DNA from: Diadema setosum
Lineage: Eukaryota; Echinodermata; Echinoidea; Diadematoida; Diadematidae
Reading direction: 5' to 3'
DNA length: 64,000 nt
Assembly: GCF_964275005.1 (NCBI RefSeq)
Contig: NC_092704.1
Coordinates: 5,352,048 to 5,416,047 of the forward strand
Notes under the pieces: model-generated
Told to the model about the DNA's origin: nothing
Seen by the model: only the letters and a program-made list of their open reading frames with translations
Databases searched by the model: none
In this document: positions 1-12,429 of the stretch, in pieces
How positions within the stretch are numbered: the stretch's first letter is position 1
Layout: every line of letters starts with the position of its first letter
Made by a program: the position numbers and the translations under genes

Positions 1-2134
1 TACAGCATCAGCATATCCTTATGTCTGAGAATAGTGGTAAAGAAGATTAGATACTTTGGCAACAGCGTGTAAAATTCGCAAAATTTTATTTTGTGCCTTA
101 TTTGCTGAACAAACGTCGTAGGAGGACTACAACCTGCCAGGCAGTATGGCGGAACAATTACTTTATTATTAGCGTCATAGAATAAATGACAATGATGTAG
201 TTCTGAAGCATGCTATTCATTAGATACTTTTGCAATGACTCCATGTATACTTTTAATCGAACTAGGTATATAATCACCAATGTCTTGTACTTGAATAACG
301 ACAGAATGATTTCGGTGAGGAAAGTTTTCTGTCACGTCATTTAGGAATAAGGGAACGTGTCAATATTATGCTATTTGTTCCATAGTTATTTCTGAAGTGG
401 TTAAATGTATTTTCCTTTAAAAAAAAAAATCATTTTATATATACCTACGTTGCATCCAGATGCCTATTCGTTGAAAAATATGGGCAATGTATTCAAAGGA
501 CAAAGATCATACACTAATGGGCCTAGGGTATACAACATTTCACTCGTTGTTGTTGTTTTGCTTTGTTTTGTTTTGTGTTTTTTTTTTTGGGGGGGGGGAG
601 GGGGGGGGGGGAGGGGGGGGGGGACACGGTTCAAAGTGTCCTGAAACCTTGTATAATACATGCATTTAGTCATGTATCATGCCAAACTGTTCCCGCTCAT
701 AGCCGTTTCAAGGAAATGACTTAAGATTATTCTTATACTCCATGATTTGGTAATACTTAAGTGGTTCATAAGAGTCCAGTGAAACTGTGTACAGAACAAA
801 AAGTGGATTTGACAATGGTATACGATATCCGCAATTTACTCTTTGACGGGGTCTATCATCCGATTAATATGTATAAGCACGGTAGTCCCCTATTCGGAAA
901 CTACAAGTTAGATAAGCTGCAATCATTTTGCACGCGACCATGGCGTTATAGCCAAAGGTGATCTGCAAATCCCTGTGTGCCTACAGAGGATTGGAAAACG
1001 TAACAACTTTCTATGTATAGAACAACGAAACAGAAACTGGTGCATGTATTATTCTCAGTCACTTTGTTAGTCATTATGATGATTTGCTCATTGCAGTTCC
1101 GGAATCTCAGCTCGAGGGACTCGAATTGATCACCCAAAACAAAATCTGAATACATAACCATGATAACTGCGATTCTGCCTAGTCTCCATTGGTAGCCCAT
1201 AAGGGCTGGTATCAAGTTTGATTTTCATATTATAATTATACCTTGTATTTAGATGTTTTCATCGAAATCCCGTATACCTGAATATGGTATGCGTATGTCA
1301 GTTAAGTATCTAAACCATAATGAATTGTAGTCGTAATCAGGTGCCAAGAATCTCATGATTTGAATAAGTGTGAACACCAAGACATGTCGTGATAAGGACT
1401 TTAAGACAATTGGCGTCGTCATTATAAAACAAACTCCTAATTGTAAGACATGTTTTAAATTTTAGATAAATTCATGTCTATGCTGGAAACATATCTTTTT
1501 GATGATTCATGATGACGTCACTGTTACATGAATATTGTACGCATGGAAATATGTAGGCCTATTCGTTTGAATGCATACAAACAACTTGTTAAATCCTCTT
1601 ACATTTTTTTTTTTTTTTAGATATGGTGCATACTTTAGAAATGTACGTAGCATGCTTTTGTTTTTTGAGGCTTTGTGTACTGGCAAAAAGCATATCTTAT
1701 TCTTATAGATTATGTGAATAAGTACGTATTCAAGTACGTTTTGAATAAAACGTATCCAGACAAATGTATATCATATTTTTACCTCTTCCTTCATGCAGAT
1801 GTATGCTCTTGCTTAGAGGGTTTGTTTGATAGATAGTGATAGTGCTCACCTCATTGGAAAGGTAATTGGGTAAATATTTGGTTTTAGTATGTCATTCAAA
1901 CACAACTATAAGTTAACTTCTACATTAACATTTCAAAACTCACAAATTCCACGCACACATTTCATGATTCACAGGATCCAAATTACACCAATCTTATTTA
2001 CTTTGCAGAGTGCAACAACAGCATAAGTTTGATATACTGAGCAAACAGGCTTGCATTAGTTCGCACTATTCAAGGTTTAAAGTAGTTAAGTAACCAAATT
2101 GTACCTTGTTATGTATATTAAGTATATTTACCTT
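1..2134. other. Gene-free stretch, no recognisable element
   Basis: No ORF here resembles a protein I know, and stops are frequent in all frames. The only structure is a T-run running straight into an interrupted G-run (about 578-623) and scattered A/T-rich sequence. An antisense 89-codon ORF near 946-1215 shows no domain. I treat this as intergenic or intronic DNA. Confidence 0.6.
578..623. repeat. Poly(T)/poly(G) tract
   Basis: About 11 T are followed by about 35 bases that are almost all G, broken by only two A. Such a tract could form a G-quadruplex and is a likely place for length error in sequencing. Similar T-to-G junctions occur near 15,130-15,153 and 63,157-63,181. Confidence 0.85.
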
Positions 2135-2399
2135 ATAGGTATAATGTTGCAAATATGTGGTACTTATTTCATCCATAACTGCTGCAAAATTGCTTCTTTA
2201 AAGGAGCCAATCAGTGTCACTGCCTGTTCCTCTAGAGACGCAATATTGCCCAGTAATCTCAAGGTTCACTTGAGGTTATACTGGGCAACATTGCGCCTCT
2301 AAAGGCGTAGACAGTGACACTGACTGGCTCCTTTAAAGAAGCAATTTTGCTGCAGTCATGGATCAAATAAGCACCACATAGGTGCAACATTATACCTAT
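2135..2399. repeat. Long near-perfect inverted repeat (hairpin)
   Basis: The left arm starts ATAGGTATAATGTTGCA and the right arm is its reverse complement, ending TGCAACATTATACCTAT. The arms run about 130 bp each with few mismatches and meet near 2,265 around CTCAAGGTTCACTTGAGG. Both arms share the stretch TTCTTTAAAGGAGCCA. This resembles a foldback MITE. No target-site duplication was identified, and the right arm is joined directly to the GCACCC array. Confidence 0.8.
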
Positions 2400-2404
2400 A
2401 TATA

Positions 2405-2860
2405 TGGCACAAAATCGCACCCTCAAAAGAGGCTACAATCTTGGAACTTAGGGTGCTTCTTTGCACCCTCACGAAAGGTGTAAAGTTGCACCAAAAGTAG
2501 AGGCAAGAGAGGGTGCAAAGTTGCGTCGAAAATTAAAGGGAGAAAGATCGCACCCTCAAGAAAGGTGCATCTCAGCACCAATTAGTGTGGGTGGAAAGAT
2601 GCACCCTCAAGAAAAGGGTGCAACTTAGCACCACTTAGTGTGGGTGGAAATATGCACCCAAGGGAACCACTTCGCACCCTCAATAAAGGGTGCAATTTTG
2701 CACCTTCTTTGGCGGTGCAAAGGTGCACCCACAGGTTGCAAGGTTATACCCTTGCGCAAGGTACCACTTTTGCACCCATTTCTCGAGGGTGCAAGATAAC
2801 ACCCATAGGGAACCACCAGTGTGACATCACTTTGCACCCTTAAAAGGTGCAAGAATGAAT
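2405..2860. repeat. Degenerate GCACCCT/AGGGTGC palindromic array
   Basis: Blocks of the type GCACCCTCAAGAAAGGTGCA recur about every 40-60 bp, roughly ten times. Each block is itself close to a palindrome: GCACC, a short loop, then GGTGC. The array lies directly beside the long hairpin, so both may belong to one element whose ends I could not fix. The short ORFs on both strands (2,625-2,852) are by-products of the repeat. Confidence 0.75.
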
Positions 2861-4099
2861 CATTTTTTCTTAGTGTGTACGCGCGCTACTGCGCACGCTC
2901 AGAACATGTTTTTCCCCTTTGAACGTCCGCGCGTCTAAAATCTAAAGCTCCCTAGTAACTAATTCGCTTCGACGGTGATGGTAAACCGACACCTCAATGG
3001 GATGTACGGGTAGTTTGCAATACAATATCGCCTACTCCATAAAATTATGACTGTATTAAGAAAACATGGTACGGAAATCCTGCAAGTTATTTAATCACCC
3101 TTCCTTTTTCGTAGAATCGTTATTGCACTGAGAGTCGACGCACCCAGCTGTTTTCCTTGTGAATCTGTAAAACAATTAGTCAACATAATACTGAGACATG
3201 CTTCCATTTTATTACATTTCCGGTGATTTCAGTCCATTCCTTGTTTTGTGCACGGCACAAGCTGGTCGAGTGCGGGGACTGTTCTTCCGCTGGTGCATGC
3301 GCACAAACCGGATCGTTGTTAATACACAACAAGGAATATTCTTGAAGTTAACTTAAAAAATATCCCATATTATCCAATAATTTTCTTTGATTTTAGCAGC
3401 TTTAATCGCAAATACTACGAATGTAGATAACTGGGGCAAACTATTTGTTGTATAGGGCCCCATTTTTTCTCTCTCTCTTCTTTCTTTAAAACACAACAAC
3501 AACAGATAACTCCTTTTGCGATAAAATTCTATCATGTTACATAGACATTTTAATAGGATAATGATGCATTGAGATGGCAGTCATCAAAGATCCAATTTTT
3601 TCTTGACTTCCTTATTTCAGCTATGATTATGCTATCATAAACGTTTTTGTTTTGTTTTGTTTTTCACTTTCGTATTGGCTTCGTCAGCCATGTGGTGCTG
3701 AGGGTTTGATACAAGGAGCGATGTCATCCACAATACGCACGACAGCCCTTCTACTACAATAGAAATAACAATAATGTCATTGAATATTCTCATTTGGATA
3801 ATATACAATGCGAATGAACAATACGAAGCACTTTGCTATCTTTTAGCCATTGGCAGAAACCTCCTAAACTTACAAAAGTAAAAAGTTAAATTCGTTGCGC
3901 AAAATACCACTGAATTCAAATTAACAGGAAAATTCTTCAGACATGTCAGATGAGTGGAAATTTTGCTCACCCCAAAAAACATAGGCCTATAATACTTACT
4001 GTCCGTTCCATTCTTTATTCGTTAGATTTCCACAGCTGGCAACGCTGGTCTTCCTTGACCTTTGCCGAAGTGCTGCTAACTTTGATAGAAGGATATTAT
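2861..4099. other. Gene-free stretch
   Basis: I see no coding similarity, no tandem array and no paired inverted repeats. A homopurine/pyrimidine patch near 3,460-3,490 is the only visible bias. Confidence 0.5.
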
Positions 4100-5134
4100 A
4101 ATATCTAATTTCATGAATATCCTACTAGGCGTTCCAATGAATTTCACTTACCTCTTTTAAGAACGATTTTTGCTAAAAACACACTTATTTATGTAGGCCC
4201 AAATTATTGGAATTCTTTGAATCAAGACATAAAAAACGCTCCATCCATATATTCTTTCAAGAGGAGACTGAAGTCTTTTTTATTGCAATCGTATGACTCT
4301 ACAATACCGAATTAACCATTTGGCCTTTTTTCTCAGTTACACTTACCTGCTCACTTTGTCCCCTCTTCAAAGAATTAATGGTATCTTTTTCCTGGATGCT
4401 CGCAATGTTGTCACCTATGCCACATTGCCCATAGCGTCTTGAAGTTGACTTTCTGTATGTTACTCCTGTTCATACGTCCCTCAATTTTCTATTTTCTTGT
4501 CTTTTTTCAGGCGTCAAAATATTACTTTTCCCCTACAACTATCCTCTTATTCTCTTGGCATGCTTCTGCCGAAGATCGCTGTTTCTGTTGTTCTGTTTCT
4601 CTTTCTGTTGTGCATTCTTGTCTGCTATTTTGTCTTCAGTTTGTCAGTCTTGTCCATCCCGTTTGTCTTGTACAACCTTTTTTTTTTCAGTAGTTGTCTC
4701 GTTGTCTAGTCCTGTTTCATGTTTGTTCGCGTCTATGAAAGTGTATATCTGGTAATCTAATTTTCAGTGGGCTTCCAGACTTTATTATCTTTATTATCTT
4801 TTGTATTCAGACTTCTTCCACTTTGTTATCTTTTGTATCTACGATGATTCGATTCCATCAATGTTCTTTTCCAGAGGGGCCCACACACTACAAGCTCTGT
4901 CTTTTTAGTGGGCCCTCCATTTTTCCATTTTTCGCACGGTATACATGTATTTCACTTCGATCACTTCTGTTTCTTTTTTACTATACAATGTATGATTACT
5001 ATAGGTCCTCAATTATTGTACAGTCTTTTCATTTCACTATGTTCTATTTACCTTGTTCTCTGTTATCAAAAGAAGTGAAACATATGTTATGTCGAAAAAT
5101 GAAATAAACTTTGAATTTGAATTTGAATTTGAAT
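4100..5134 (+). mobile_element. 3' end of a CR1/L2-like LINE
   Basis: Around 4,170-4,315 one frame reads like the C-terminus of a LINE reverse transcriptase: a stretch containing GPNYWNSLNQDIKNA, then SIYSFKRRLKSFLL, then a stop. This matches the common LINE ending 'G...WN.LP....S..SFK..LK..LL'. A pyrimidine-rich 3' UTR follows. It contains a hairpin with GGGCCCAC at about 4,878 and GTGGGCCC at about 4,907, around a loop with AAGCTCTG. The copy ends in AATAAA and a short TTTGAA repeat, the usual 3' end of this LINE order. Everything upstream is missing, so it is a 5'-truncated dead copy. Confidence 0.75.
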
Positions 5135-6785
5135 ATTACTATAACCTTACTTGTTGCATGGACTGTGTTTAATGAAGTATACTGTGCAAAGGAGCAGTGT
5201 ACTCCCCAAGCTTCGGTTGCTGGAGTGTTTGAAGGTGAAAACGCAGATGTGTGATTTGGCACGTTAGGAATGAAAGATTACAACTCACGTTTATTCAAGC
5301 GCGCTGGTAATTACAAGGCTGTGCATTGACCTCCTAACAATTAATCTCTTTGCAGGTAATTTAAACGTAACACAATACCCCCCCCCCCCCACGAACCAGA
5401 AAAGAAAAGGTGACGAATAGTATCTTTTCTGTAGAAAGGCAACAGAAATTCGTCAGCGTTGAAAACTATTCACTCAGCATATCTCAACTTATAACTGTGC
5501 GCCTACACGCCCACATGATCTGTAGACATGGTAGATGAAAGTAAAACGAATCCTGGTGAATGGCTTGAATATTCATTCCATGTTGGTCACGTCACGTGCA
5601 GCGAATAAATTCTTAACTTCATTTAAATGAAAATAAAAAAGCAAACAAAAATAGTGGAACCGCCTGTGGTATGGTTTGCGTACCTTCGTTGAAATGATAT
5701 GTGTTTTTGCTGGGGAAAACTTTTACATTATTATAATTATGGTAAAATATTTTGGAACAAAGTCAATGGCGCCGTCAAATACACCGTCAAATGATTCAGC
5801 TAAAAGATTCATGTCATCATCCTAGGAATACCATGATAATATGTGTATACTATAATTTCTTAATTAAATTGCTGTTATTTAGAGGAAGAATGAAGTAAGT
5901 AGATTGTAAAATATAGGCTTAAATAGAATGGCTTAAAATTTGACTAATAGCAATGATCATAGTCGATATCACATTTATGGATGTATGTGTGTATTATTAT
6001 AGGTATATTGTATGGAGGTTTGTGTGATTGTGTTGGCGTAACATATTTTTCATTGCTTCTATGTTATCAGTGAAAAACAAACTTCTGTTCACTGAATGAA
6101 CAGACAATAGATACTTATATAATGTAGTACTGAATGTATTTAATCCATAATCTCTTTAACTTGGCTCGTAAATATGCTAATGGGAACAATCTGTTAATAA
6201 GCATTCTGTAGACCAATCGTTGTGTCGTCATGAATTTGTATCTATACTTCCTTGTCTCTCTGCCTTTGTACCATTAATATCGCCTGCCATGATTGTTTCG
6301 CCTTCTTAAGTTTCCGTTTCAATTTCTATTAGTCTTTTCATGCTTTGATAACGGTTACCCAAATGGACCCCATATCGCTTGAAATATTGTACGTGTATTG
6401 TATGTCGTTTCAAGTCGCCGACTGTCGAATTTTGTACAAAAAGTACAGGCTCAGAACTTCGGGCAGCGAATTGTCAAATAATTTTATGATATGTCGCTCC
6501 ATATAGAAATGCGATTTTCTTTCACAGCTATATTGATTTTCTGAAACTTTCTTAAAACGGATAACTCCATCATTTTGCATAACTCGTGATGATTTTGACA
6601 ATTCAGCAATTGATAAAATTATATAAGTAAATGTACGCACTCTCCATATGTTTTATCAACAACGTGATGTATCCTCGATGAAGGATGGCACATACTTTAT
6701 ATTATCTTTCTTTATCATCTCAACAACCACCAACTTCTCCTCAACGCTGGTAGAGTGAGAATTTCTCTCTATACATGTATACGCC

Positions 6786-6825
<40 letters not shown>

Positions 6826-6860
6826 ATAATCACTGGTATAATTATATTACCATAGTGAGC
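5135..6860. other. Gene-free stretch with simple repeats
   Basis: A C-run near 5,379-5,390 and a CT-rich microsatellite at about 6,786-6,823 are present. ORFs are short, antisense to nothing recognisable, and A/T-rich. Nothing else stands out. Confidence 0.5.
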
Positions 6861-7399
6861 TACACTGCAAAAAAAAAAAAAAAAAAAAAAAAATCGGTGT
6901 TAGATTTATCACCATGGGTGTTAAATGTAAGACCGTCAAGTGTCAATATATAGAGGACCACACCGACAGGGTGTTGAAAGTATGTTATGATGTCGAAAAG
7001 TGTTCGCTTGGCACTTCGTGGTGTTGATTTGACACTGCGCTTGTGCTAATTCAGCAATGACACCGCATAGTGTTGATTTGATATTGGTGGTTTTAATGTA
7101 AGTAACACTCTCTCAGTGTCAAGAGGAGACCACACCAACTGATATGTTACCGTGGTGTAAATGTGTTCACACCTTTTTTTTTCAAAAATCAAGTATTTTA
7201 TCGGAGAGTTCTTGATCGTCTTGTTGAAGTTCAAAATCAACAACAAGAACAGTAACTAAGTAACTATTCAAAAAAAATATTTTGAAGAGACACCCGGAGG
7301 TAGTACAGTGAATGTAATCTATTACACACAAATTTGAGCACCGGAAATTTAACACCAGGTCGGTGTTTCATGTTTAAAAACCGGACTCTTTACAGTGTA
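6861..7399. mobile_element. MITE with TACACTGCAAA / TTTACAGTGTA ends
   Basis: The left end TACACTGCAAA and right end TTTACAGTGTA form a terminal inverted repeat, and both are bounded by TA. A long A-run follows the left end. Inside, GGTGTTGATTTGACAC-like words and AACACC/GGTGTT pairs recur. The size (about 540 bp) and lack of coding potential fit a non-autonomous DNA transposon. The superfamily is uncertain; a TA target would suit Tc1/mariner-type elements. Confidence 0.65.
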
Positions 7400-8227
7400 C
7401 TATTAATTCCAAAACGGCGAGCTTTAAAAAAATATGACCACACAACAATGGCATGGGACCCAACGATACTGTTTGACATTTAGAAATCCTCCAGCCACGT
7501 AACGTATATTCCGAGAGCGAACTGCCCATTTCTTTTTTTCAGCGTTCATTTCATATCACATCTGCCAACAGTTGTGACAGTATTTGTACTGCCTCTAACT
7601 CACATTTCTTAGTGTGGTCGTATACAGGGATCCTGACTTGTGTTATGAATATGATGGATCGTATTGTGATTTGTTTTGATGTGGTAGTCAATTTTAGTTA
7701 CTCTTTGCACGAAATTGGGCCGAGGTACAATAAGATTATCTTGTAAATATGCACTGATGCTGTACAGAAAGTTTATATGTCAAAGATGAATGAATGAAAT
7801 CATTCAAAGTTTGATACCAAGATTCATGTAGCACCAAAATACGGAGAACCGAGTGGTGAAATTAAGAACCTACAAGGTATAGGGCCTACAAGACGCAATC
7901 ATTCCTTCGTAACCAGGAGCTACGGACTGCTATCTATTGAAACCTATTTCCATCTTAGCGTGGCAAACTGAGAGAGATAACGACATTTTTAATGGGTATT
8001 CAACATGTTCGCAAGAATCACGACGGACGCACATACAAAATGTACTTAAAGACATAGTTTACCTTAATATACATGTGGATTGAGTAAATACAACCAATTC
8101 GAACGGAATGTCCGATTTTCCTCAAACTTTCGCTGATGCATTCTACTAATATTGCTGTATTCTCACAATTCTATGTATATCAAGAGTAACTTTCCTTTGA
8201 GGTGCGGAGCATTTGCTTTATACTTAC
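7400..8227. other. Presumed first intron of the integrin-like gene (- strand)
   Basis: No second integrin exon (FG-GAP motif) was seen on the minus strand between here and position 1. The stretch has no repeat I can define. If the exon at 8,228-8,430 is real, this is intron sequence. Confidence 0.4.
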
Positions 8228-8430
8228 TTGTAGTCGTTTCCAGCTTTATAGAGCGTGAATGCGAATCCAAACTGGCTCCGATTATCGTCATGTCTGTAGA
8301 TTATTGGTCGTGATGTGTCGACGTTGAAGCCGCCCACAAATTCTTGCAAAACTGCTGCAACTAGCATGCAAAGAAGAAGTTTTAAGACCTGTAAACGTTT
8401 TGCCAGTGGCCATTGTTGCTGAAATTCCAT
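8228..8430 (-). CDS. Integrin alpha-like first coding exon (signal peptide and start of beta-propeller)
   Basis: The minus strand opens with an ATG at 8,430 and encodes about 67 residues up to a strong donor, CAA|GTAAGTA, at 8,228/8,227. Residues about 15-33 are hydrophobic (VLKLLLCMLVAAVLQ) and look like a signal peptide. The next residues, FNVDTSRPIIYR followed by SQFGFAFTLY, match the known start of mature integrin alpha chains (pattern F-N-L-D-x-x-x-P-x-x-Y then S-x-F-G-F/Y). In that family this begins FG-GAP repeat 1 of the seven-bladed propeller that binds ligand together with the beta subunit at the cell surface. The similarity is closest to the alphaV/alpha5/alpha8/PS2 type. The exon ends in phase 2, and later exons would lie at lower coordinates or outside the window. 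The call rests on one exon only. Confidence 0.6.
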
Positions 8431-10181
8431 GGCAGAAATCGAAAAGAGAAAGTCAGCCAGGATGCGTCCGAAGAAGAGACCACTGACACGACTTCATACA
8501 CGCCCGTGATTTGCCAATTGTTATAGAATAGCTCAAGGAACCGAAAGCAATGCGACTGGAAGATGTATATAGCCTGACATGTGTCAGGGCTAATATGAGG
8601 TGTGCTATCGTGAAGGAAGGTTTCAACCTCCTATGAACAGAAAGCAAGCGGTTATTAATCGCGGAAGTGACAACTATACGAGCGGGATCGTTTTTATAAT
8701 ATTTGCTGGCTCTGAGGTGCCACTAGAGCAATGTTATGCTGTAAGCTTTAATTCCTCTGGCACTTCAAACGGCTTTATATGAGTACTGGACCTAATACCA
8801 ATTTTGTTTTCTGGATTGAACTTGGCCATAATATGTAGCTATGTCTCCTCATAATTATTATATAAGCCTTGATATTTAATATCGGGAAAACAATGCATGC
8901 AGCTTGATGCCAATTTGTTTACATGACATGGATATGTCATTAATAAAAGTAGACGTAACATACAATTCATATATCATTAATATTTACTATAGTTATTATG
9001 GTAATCTATATACAGGGCTGTGTCGATTGACCTGTGTCAATAAACGGATTATCTCCGAATCATTAATAATTATTTTGCGAAGTATACTTCGGTGAAGAAG
9101 AGATATCTTTTTTTTTTCAACCATCATTAAATAATGTTTGTATATCATTGTAACACTCAAGCCATCATGGTATTTCCTTCTTTGTGCTTTCACAGTTCAA
9201 TCGCGAGTTTATTTCCTTTTCTCAGGGCATTTACTAGTCATAATCTGTATAATATAGTTCGTTAAGGAAGTCCTATTGGATATCAAATTGTTTGTATCTA
9301 AACTGAAATCGAATCTCACAATGACAGATCCTACCTACCAGCACGCACTGCTTGTTGTCAGGGCCACAGGCGCTAAGATGCATGAGACTGTGGTCCCATT
9401 TGCCCAGTTTCCACAATCTGTCACTACAGTCTATAGTTTCCAACCTTTGAAGAATAACTGTGAATCCTTGTGGGTTGATCTTATATTCCACACTGCGCGA
9501 CTTATTTGAGACTAACAGCGGGGCCATGGGTGAAAAAGCGAGTGCTCTCTACGAGACTCGCGGTTGCAGATGCATATAGCGGGTTGGTCGAGCCATAAAT
9601 ATGAACAACTATAATGCATGTAATATGTAACTATATGAGGGTCTATCAATGGGATGACTGTATAGGATAAATCAGAAAGCACAAAACCGTAAAACCATGA
9701 GACGATGCGCCTGGCTCGCGCAGCGTTAATGCAGTCTGGTTCCCGACTTTAGGGTAAAGTTCATGTGGCTAAGTTTTTATTTATTTATTTATCTATCTAT
9801 CTATCTATCTGTCTATCTATCTATCTATCTAGTATCTATCTCATCATTCCACACTCTCTGCGGGACATTCAATTTCAATCTTAATTCAGATCGTTTCTGC
9901 CATTTCTTTAATAACAAGAAATACAAACGAATATAAATTAAATATGTTGGTCAATACTTTAAACGTTAGGAAGAAATAAAATGGATAAATAATCCAATAA
10001 CTTCTTTAGATACAGCAGTAGATTGTGATAATATATTCTCTTCCATATTAATGGCACCATAAACATATATAATGATATTGATGAGCTGATGACAGCCCTT
10101 TTTCATAACAAAACGACTAAAAAGTAAGATTTACAGACAATGGAAGAGGGAAATGTGCAAGCGCGGGGAGGATCTACAAAT
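8431..10181. other. Presumed 5' flank of the integrin-like exon, then gene-free DNA
   Basis: The 5' UTR and promoter of the integrin-like exon should lie just above 8,430, but I see no clear TATA box or initiator. Opposed ORFs at 9,273-9,527 overlap almost fully on the two strands; neither has a recognisable domain. A TTTA/TCTA microsatellite lies at about 9,777-9,840. Confidence 0.4.
9777..9840. repeat. TTTA/TCTA tetranucleotide microsatellite
   Basis: TTTA units pass into about a dozen TCTA units with one GTCTA variant. Confidence 0.9.
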
Positions 10182-10346
10182 CAGGGGCGGATCCAGGAAT
10201 TCCGTAAAGAGGGGGCGTGTTTACAAAATTAAAGGGGGGGCGCATGCACCCCTCCCCCTATTTTTTCTTTTTATTTCTTTTGTTTCAGCAAAAAATAAAG
10301 GGGGGGGGGCGTGCGCCGGTTGCGGTCCTCCCTGGATCCGCCCCTG
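10182..10346. mobile_element. hAT-like MITE (165 bp)
   Basis: The ends CAGGGGCGGATCCAGG and CCTGGATCCGCCCCTG are perfect 16-bp inverted repeats beginning CAGGGGCGG, a standard hAT-type terminus. CAAAT lies immediately outside both ends (10,177-10,181 and 10,347-10,351). Only five bases of the expected 8-bp duplication match, so the target duplication has decayed. The interior is G/C-run rich and non-coding. Confidence 0.8.
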
Positions 10347-10351
10347 CAAAT

Positions 10352-11160
10352 GGCTTTGGAAGAATATGAACAATTAGAAAACAATAAATCAATGAAGTTA
10401 GAGGAAAATTGGACAATCCGTTCAAAAGTTTTTCAAGAGTTTTTAAGCTTCGTTACCGCAACCGCTGGATGAGAAGACTTCAAGAGTTCGTCACGTCAGG
10501 TATGTAGAAATATTATTTCCTCATACAGGTGTATTATTTTTTATTTAAAAAAATAAGCATTTTCTCCTACTGATACAGATTATAATATGTTATGGGTAAT
10601 TATCACTTCCCTTATTTTCTGAAAGAAGTATGTCAAGTGCCTTTTCATTGTGGTAGAAAATGACATTTTGTTGAATTCTCTTCATTATATTGTCTTTTTA
10701 TCTGTTATCAATATTCTTGTGAATACAATAACTGTAATTCATCATCTTAGATTAACGAATATCTTACCGTAAGCAGATGTCGATATTGTATGTATGCCTA
10801 CTTGATAATGACTTAAATCTTTAAATGCATTTGGTTTACACATTATGATTTATTACCCTATGATGGGGTCTTAACCGATTTTGATACTATCGACTTTCAT
10901 CTATCTAAGAGTTTTATAATACATCCCTATAAGTTCAATGCTCATTTCTTTCCAAATATCGAGTATCGACAATGCAACATTGAAATGCATCGCTCGCTCT
11001 CACGCACGTACAGTTGATATGAATTAACTATAATCATCAAACATGCATGCAAACGCGTATGACAAGCCCTACCACCTTTTCAGTTTTATTTTTTATATCA
11101 CCAGTTCCAGATTGTGATATCCAAAAAGCAGATTTCTGATCACAAATCCGAATTGACTTT
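10352..11160. other. Gene-free stretch
   Basis: A/T-rich DNA with no recognised ORF, repeat or inverted pair. Confidence 0.45.
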
Positions 11161-11835
11161 ATGCCATTCTCCTGATGTTGCTTCCAGTAATTGCCAGCAG
11201 TTGCGCCCGGTGCGCCCCCCTTAATTTCCAAAGCGAAAAATTATAGCTACAAACGGCAGTTTTTGGACTGTAGAATGTCAAAAATTTCAAGCTCGCTCGC
11301 TTCGCTCGCTCGCATTTAATCGTTATGCCATTCTCCTGATGTTGCTGCCAGTAATTGCCAGCAGTTAGTTGCAACCGGTGCCCTCCCTCCCCCCCCCCCA
11401 TCAATTTCCAAAGCGAAAAGATATAGCTACAAACGGCAGTTTGGGGACTGTAATGTCAAAATTTTCAAGCTCGCTTGCTTCACTCGCTCGCATTTAATCG
11501 TTATGGCATTCTCCTGATGTTACTGCCAGTAATTGCCAGCAGTTGCGCCCGGTGCGCCCCCCCCCCCCTTAATTTCCAAAGCGAAAAATATAGCTAGGAA
11601 CGGCAGTTTTTGGACTGTAAAATATCAAAATGTTCAAGCTCGCTCGCTCCGCTCGCTCGCATTTAATCGTTATGGCATTCTCCTGATGTTACTGCCAGTA
11701 ATTGCCAGCAGTTGCGCCCAGTGCGCCCCCCTTAAATTCCAAAGCGAAAAAATATAGCTACAAACGGCAGTTTTGGGCTGTAAAATGTCAAAATTTTCAA
11801 GCTCGCTCGCATTTAATTGTTATGCAATTCTCCTG
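11161..11835. repeat. Tandem array, about 165-bp unit, four copies plus a partial one
   Basis: Units start near 11,161, 11,325, 11,503, 11,672 and 11,822 with ATGSCATTCTCCTGATGTT. Each then has a C-run, AATTTCCAAAGCGAAAA, and a CpG-rich cassette GCTCGCTCGCTTCGCTCG before the next start. Spacings vary (164, 178, 169, 150 bp), mostly from C-run length and loss of part of the cassette in the last full unit. Short ORFs on both strands here are artefacts of the array. Confidence 0.9.
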
Positions 11836-11989
11836 ATGTTGCTGCTATAATTTGTCGTTTCACACCGTCATTCCATAATCCATGTAAGGAAAACTTACAA
11901 TGTTGCTCAATGACTGCGCTGTGGAATGTATCACATTCCGTTATGTTGATATTGTAGTCCCCATTAAATTTGCAGACTGACAGCACACG

Positions 11990-12084
11990 CACACACGCGC
12001 ACACACACATACACACGCACGCACGCACAAGCATACACACCCTCAAAATAACTTTTCCACGAGGTGCCCCCCCCCCCCCCCCCC
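11990..12084. repeat. CA/CG-rich and poly(C) simple sequence
   Basis: A CACACGCGCACACA-type run (about 11,981-12,032) is followed by a C-run of about 17 bases near 12,067-12,084. The 115-codon antisense and the overlapping sense ORFs over this run are low-complexity artefacts. Confidence 0.7.
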
Positions 12085-12429
12085 AATGTCTTGATCCACG
12101 GTACGCTACTGATTGGAATAGTAAAACAACTTGCCATAATAAATGCGCGACAGTTTCCACTTGGTTCGTGCAAGCATCAACGATTTATCGTTCCACGTGA
12201 CGTCGATTGTATCGAGCACTGTAATGCATTTCATTGTTTTAAAGCATCAATCAGGTAAAAGATTGCACTCGTGTCCTTTGTGAAGTACACAGGCAAGGGT
12301 TAGGCATTTTTTTTTTTTTTTAGATAAAAGTAGTTGTGATACATGCTTATGAGCACTTTATCTGTCATACCTTGAAAACATATTCTTTTTCTGAGCGGTA
12401 ATCTTTGTATGCAAAGATGTTCATTTTGT

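Noticed and set aside
9273-9527. Opposed ORFs of 77 and 84 codons on the two strands
   Set aside because: No domain, no signal and no splice sites; complete overlap on both strands suggests chance.
11161-11835. CRISPR-like appearance of regularly spaced repeats
   Set aside because: The whole unit repeats, not a short repeat with unique spacers; the context is animal nuclear DNA.
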